A DNA stretch of 64,000 bases. It comes from Citrobacter gillenii (GTDB lineage Bacteria; Pseudomonadota; Gammaproteobacteria; Enterobacterales; Enterobacteriaceae). This document shows positions 58,324-64,000 of this stretch, one piece after another. The stretch lies in contig NZ_SUQN01000005.1 in the NCBI RefSeq assembly GCF_013337685.1, forward strand, positions 410,815 through 474,814. Reading direction: 5' to 3'. The notes under the pieces are model-generated. The model ran no database searches, was not told the DNA's origin, and saw nothing but the letters and a program-made list of their open reading frames with translations. The translations under genes were made by a program, and so were the position numbers. The first letter of the stretch is position 1, and every line of letters begins with the position of its first letter.

Positions 58324-58487
58324 GGCGTTTTTCTGAACGGATGGTTGCCTGTAAGACGGTGAGGAAAGCAGGCAGCCACAGCCAATTGTTGAAGGCCAAA
58401 TAGCAATTACGTAAGAGTGTTTTTTTGAAACAAAAGAAAGTGTAGAGAAAGACGAGAGAGTAAGCACCAAATCAACGGGAATTGATT

Positions 58488-58564
58488 TGGTGCGTCCGAG
58501 TGGACTCGAACCACCGACCCCCACCATGTCAAGGTGGTGCTCTAACCAACTGAGCTACGGACGC
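58488..58564 (-). tRNA. valW: tRNA-Val (GAC)
   Basis: A 77-nt cloverleaf with encoded CCA, acceptor stem GCGTCCG / CGGACGC, D-arm TAGCTCAGTTGG, anticodon GAC in CTTGACATG, and TTCGAGTC T-loop. It is the promoter-distal gene of a tandem pair 4 nt apart; the symbol follows E. coli order. Confidence 0.97.
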
Positions 58565-58568
58565 AAGA

Positions 58569-58645
58569 TGGTGCGTTCAATTGGACTCGAACCAACGACC
58601 CCCACCATGTCAAGGTGGTGCTCTAACCAACTGAGCTATGAACGC
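58569..58645 (-). tRNA. valV: tRNA-Val (GAC)
   Basis: A 77-nt tRNA with encoded CCA, acceptor GCGTTCA / TGAACGC, anticodon GAC, nearly identical to its neighbour apart from the acceptor and T stems. Promoter-proximal gene of the pair. Confidence 0.97.
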
Positions 58646-58671
58646 AACGTTGTAGGTGACAACGGGGACGA

Positions 58672-58700
58672 ATATTAGCGGCACAGACCGAATGAGGCAA
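58672..58700 (-). promoter_or_regulatory. valVW promoter
   Basis: Minus-strand -35 TTGCCT (58695-58700) and -10 TAATAT (58672-58677) with exactly 17 nt between, followed by a GC-rich discriminator (CGTCCCCG), as expected for a stringently controlled tRNA promoter. Confidence 0.85.
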
Positions 58701-58863
58701 GAGGGAAATTGTGTTTTTCTGCATGTTTTCACGCGATTGCAGAGTAATTAAGCAAGTTGATTATATTTTGTTGATTTTGCAGCGTGTTTTTTAATCAGGC
58801 TGTGTGTTTGCATTTCTGAATCGGCCTCAGACCGTTAGTTTCAATGCCTCCTGCTGTATCTCC

Positions 58864-58960
58864 TTATCCAGACAGTTTCTCCAGCCGTTGATTTTCATCC
58901 TGCTACTGTAGACGCCGCAGCTCGGTCACGACGGTTCGGCAAATGTTGTCAGGGGGAGGG
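58864..58960 (-). pseudogene. Decayed IS3-family OrfA fragment
   Basis: The minus strand reads TELRRLQ, a stop, then QDENQRLEKLSG and another stop. This resembles the coiled-coil end of IS3-family (IS407/IS51 group) transposase OrfA (ELKRLRQLEDENRRLK). Two stops and the short length mark a remnant; no terminal repeats were found. Confidence 0.4.
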
Positions 58961-59273
58961 TCAATACCTTATCAGCCTGAATTGGCGACACATCCCATCA
59001 ACTGGCTGAATTCATAGTTATCTTTATATATAAACACGTTAAATCACTTTATGTTACTTTAACACTTCATCAGCTGTATTTTTCAGGTACTTGCGAAAAT
59101 CTGGTTAAACTCCGAACAAGTAGGATTTATCCTTGGGATAAATGCTAAATAATCGTGATTTGCATCACGTAGTTGCAATTAATATGCTCTATAAGCCTAA
59201 CATTTATGAATTCATAAACTGTTAAGCATGACTAATCATTCCCTTGTTCACTGCGTATGAAGTAGGACTTAAA

Positions 59274-59287
59274 TTGATATATGTCAA
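59274..59287. promoter_or_regulatory. FNR-like box in the AT-rich region
   Basis: TTGATATATGTCAA matches the FNR consensus at nine of ten defined positions and sits inside the longer exact repeat AAATTGA-TATATG-TCAATTT. No well-placed promoter downstream was identified, so function is open. Confidence 0.35.
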
Positions 59288-59308
59288 TTTACAGTGGAGG
59301 CTGTACGC

Positions 59309-59374
59309 ATGCTAACATTAGCACATGCTTATAATTTTAAAGATCGCAATAATTTTAAGCTTCAAAACAATTAA
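59309..59374 (+). CDS. Possible 21-residue peptide with strong ribosome site
   Basis: ATG 59309 lies 8 nt after GGAGG and opens a 21-codon frame (MLTLAHAYNFKDRNNFKLQN...), ending TAA at 59374. It could be a leader peptide upstream of the regulator genes. Only the ribosome site supports it; codon content is AT-rich like the surroundings. Confidence 0.3.
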   Translation: MLTLAHAYNFKDRNNFKLQNN

Positions 59375-59642
59375 GAGGCGTTTCTGTTTTGATTATTTTG
59401 AAATTTTTAACTATTTAAAAAATATAACTGTTTATTAATGTTATATAAGGTATAGCCATTTAAAATCAACTGGTTATGTTTTTATGTCGACTTGGTTTTC
59501 TTTGTTGAGCCAGAATGCGTGGTATGAGTTTTCTTTATGTAATACCGCCATCTAACAAACAGTATCTAAATTTAACTCTTATGTATTTATGTATTACTAT
59601 CTGAAAATAATGTTTCATACTGTAAAAGCATCAGAGACGGAT

Positions 59643-60329
59643 ATGACTAAAGAAATTTTAAAGATGAGCATGGCGGGAGAGGTTTTCTCTCATAAATGTG
59701 GATTGACTAAAATTATCGCGATCGTTGATGAATGCGTTTATAACAGACTGATAATTGAGAAATTCATTTCCTGTTTCACTAAGGAAAGCGAAATTTATTC
59801 GTTTTCATGCTTCACAGATTACAAGAGTTGGGACAGTTTCCGCAATGATGACAAGGAGTCTTGCTATGTGATCATCAATACGTCATCAGCCTCTTTATTT
59901 GGTGATGATGTCGTAAGTTTTCTTCGATATGAGAGATTACGAGTTGATGCTTCAGGCGTTGAAAGGCCTATTTTATTGTTGAGAAAAACTCAGGGTAATT
60001 TGACTTGCCAGAATGCGATTATGAATCATTATCTACTACAAATACAAAAATCATCGTTGTTAACTGTTGTGGACTGTGACAGTGACTTACCTTCGAAAAA
60101 ATTGATAAGGCAGCTATTTAATTTTATAAAGCAAGGGGTGACCTATTCGATACGGGATGCTGCGAATCCTTTGTGTGAGCATTTAGGTACTGGATATAAC
60201 AGGACTGTCAGAGTGATATTAGACTCGCGTAGCCTCTCATATTGGTCAGCCTGTTATAATACTAAAGTGCGATACACGCAACGAGCATCATTACTATTAA
60301 AACTACGAAGCAAGCCGGTCACTACTTAA
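59643..60329 (+). CDS. Putative LuxR/FixJ-like regulator
   Basis: A 228-residue protein from ATG 59643 (MTKEILKMSMAGEV); an in-frame ATG at 59589 has no ribosome site. The N-terminal half looks like a degenerate receiver domain (KIIAIVDECVYNRLIIEKFISCF ... CYVIINTSSASLFG). The C-terminal end (NTKVRYTQRASLLLKLRSK) resembles the recognition helix end of LuxR-type regulators, such as KTVYTHRASLLKKL. The gene is AT-rich. I do not recognise a named family member, and the assignment is tentative. Confidence 0.5.
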   Translation: MTKEILKMSMAGEVFSHKCGLTKIIAIVDECVYNRLIIEKFISCFTKESEIYSFSCFTDYKSWDSFRNDDKESCYVIINTSSASLFGDDVVSFLRYERLRVDASGVERPILLLRKTQGNLTCQNAIMNHYLLQIQKSSLLTVVDCDSDLPSKKLIRQLFNFIKQGVTYSIRDAANPLCEHLGTGYNRTVRVILDSRSLSYWSACYNTKVRYTQRASLLLKLRSKPVTT

Positions 60330-60502
60330 AGTTAGATAAAGTGTTAGTCATTAAGTTGGCAGTAATGTAACTGTAAAATATGATTGCGGTACGGTAGTGA
60401 AGAATATTGGGCGAATTCAATGCACTAATATTTATAAGGAGTGAAGGGCGACACTGTTAAGTTAATGATAATCTCTATAAACATAATGGATTAAAATAAA
60501 AT

Positions 60503-60784
60503 ATGGTATCAATTTATGGGCTAAAAGACATTGATTTGAAATCAATTATTTCATTCATCGTTACGATGGAAACAGGTAGTCAATATAATGCCTCGCGATT
60601 GCTTGGGTGTTCGGTGGCGACCATTAGCCATAACATCAAGCGCACGCAGTTATATTATGGTACACCATTATTTATTCGTGAGGGACGGAGGTTGACGCCA
60701 ACTAAAGATGCTGTTTTATTAAAGGCTGAACTAAAGTCATGTTTACTTCAGCTTAGTTCTGTTTTATGCAAAGAAAATGATTGA
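60503..60784 (+). CDS. LysR-type DNA-binding domain only, 93 aa
   Basis: A 93-residue protein consisting almost only of a LysR winged helix: LKSIISFIVTMETGSQYNASRLLGCSVATISHNIKRTQLYYGTPLFIREGRRLTPTKDA. The usual 200-residue ligand domain is absent; the frame stops at TGA 60784 with no matching sequence continuing in other frames. It may be a truncated gene or a genuine HTH-only regulator. Located upstream of the autotransporter in the same direction. AT-rich. Confidence 0.6.
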   Translation: MVSIYGLKDIDLKSIISFIVTMETGSQYNASRLLGCSVATISHNIKRTQLYYGTPLFIREGRRLTPTKDAVLLKAELKSCLLQLSSVLCKEND

Positions 60785-61075
60785 GGCTACATGTATCAGT
60801 AATCGTCAAAGTAATTGAATGATAAGGTTCTTGCTATTGGTGCTCTATAATTTACTTGAGATTATTTATTAATAACAACATGTTTTCCAGATGGTGTGAA
60901 TTATCTAATTATCATTTCATTTGGGAAGTGTGTGGGTGTGATTTATGTATGCTGAAACTAAGGAAGAATAATCGCCGCATCGGAGCTTTGCTTTGCGGTA
61001 AATAATAAAAACACGCAGTGACCATTTTAAAACATCAATCAAACATGTGGTTTAATACAACCGGGTAATAATATC
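60785..61075. other. AT-rich gap upstream of the autotransporter
   Basis: About 290 nt with no gene; it must carry the autotransporter promoter unless the gene is read through from the HTH-only regulator. I see no clear operator. Confidence 0.5.

Positions 61076-64000
<2,925 letters not shown>

Larger units (their letters stand above)
58961..59588. other. AT-rich intergenic region with inverted repeats
   Basis: About 630 nt, strongly AT-rich. It holds an exact 8-3-8 inverted repeat ATTTATCC-TTG-GGATAAAT (59125-59143), an FNR-like box (59274-59287) and one short frame with a strong ribosome site (59309-59374), each noted separately. No larger gene is supportable. Confidence 0.6.

Noticed and set aside
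58469..58488. Hairpin AAATCAA/TTGATTT after valW as terminator
   Set aside because: The stem is short and AT-rich and is not followed by a T run; it overlaps the CCA end, so a processing role or chance is as likely.

Overview
The window is a 64 kb stretch of an enterobacterial chromosome, most likely Citrobacter (freundii complex) or a close relative. The backbone matches Escherichia coli and Salmonella gene by gene: sufBCDSE, ldtE (ynhG), lpp, pykF, fumD (ydhZ), ydhYVWXUT and the tandem valVW tRNAs are near-identical in protein sequence and order. The complete tetrathionate reductase locus (ttrBCA/ttrSR) lies beside fumD, as in Salmonella, but no SPI-2 type III secretion genes are present. 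Genus assignment is an inference; no rRNA or other marker lies in the window.

Layout. 1-5650: 3' part of the suf Fe-S assembly operon (sufB cut by the window edge) and the L,D-transpeptidase ldtE. 5720-7686: lpp and pykF on the minus strand with recognisable promoters and terminators. 8259-10776: a methionine-type (MetNIQ-like) ABC importer. 10864-18205: ttrACB (minus) and ttrSR (plus) around a shared control region. 18299-24887: fumD and the anaerobic ydhYVWXUT operon for a molybdenum oxidoreductase of the aldehyde:ferredoxin oxidoreductase family, with an ideal FNR box and a ModE-like box upstream.

From 24897 to 58323 lies about 33 kb of accessory DNA where E. coli K-12 has only ydhS and ydhR. 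It holds a polar amino-acid ABC importer; a sugar-acid operon (dgoR-like regulator, dgoK, dgoA, transporter, IlvD/Edd-type dehydratase, DHDPS-type aldolase); a locus that reads as a complete route from spermidine to succinate semialdehyde (permease, soluble Cache protein, GntR regulator, aminobutyraldehyde dehydrogenase, SnoaL-like periplasmic protein, Tat-exported spermidine dehydrogenase, tri-haem cytochrome c, MocR regulator, PuuE-type aminotransferase); a FecBCD-type importer behind a ModE-like operator with a ModA-like protein next to it, probably for molybdate or tungstate; a LysR regulator; and a three-gene inverse-autotransporter/exoprotein locus resembling Salmonella zirTS/zirU.

From 58488 to the end: two tRNA-Val(GAC) genes with their promoter, an AT-rich stretch with a decayed insertion-sequence fragment and two small regulators, then the N-terminal 975 codons of a very glycine-rich autotransporter in the position of E. 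coli ydhQ, running off the window.

How the parts fit together: much of the region serves anaerobic or alternative respiration and colonisation. TtrA and YdhV are molybdoenzymes, and the window also carries a probable molybdate/tungstate importer with matching ModE-like boxes in front of the importer and of ydhY. FNR-type boxes precede ttr and ydhY. The spermidine locus couples a periplasmic oxidase to cytochrome c and then to cytosolic GABA metabolism. Large secreted adhesins flank the tRNA genes.
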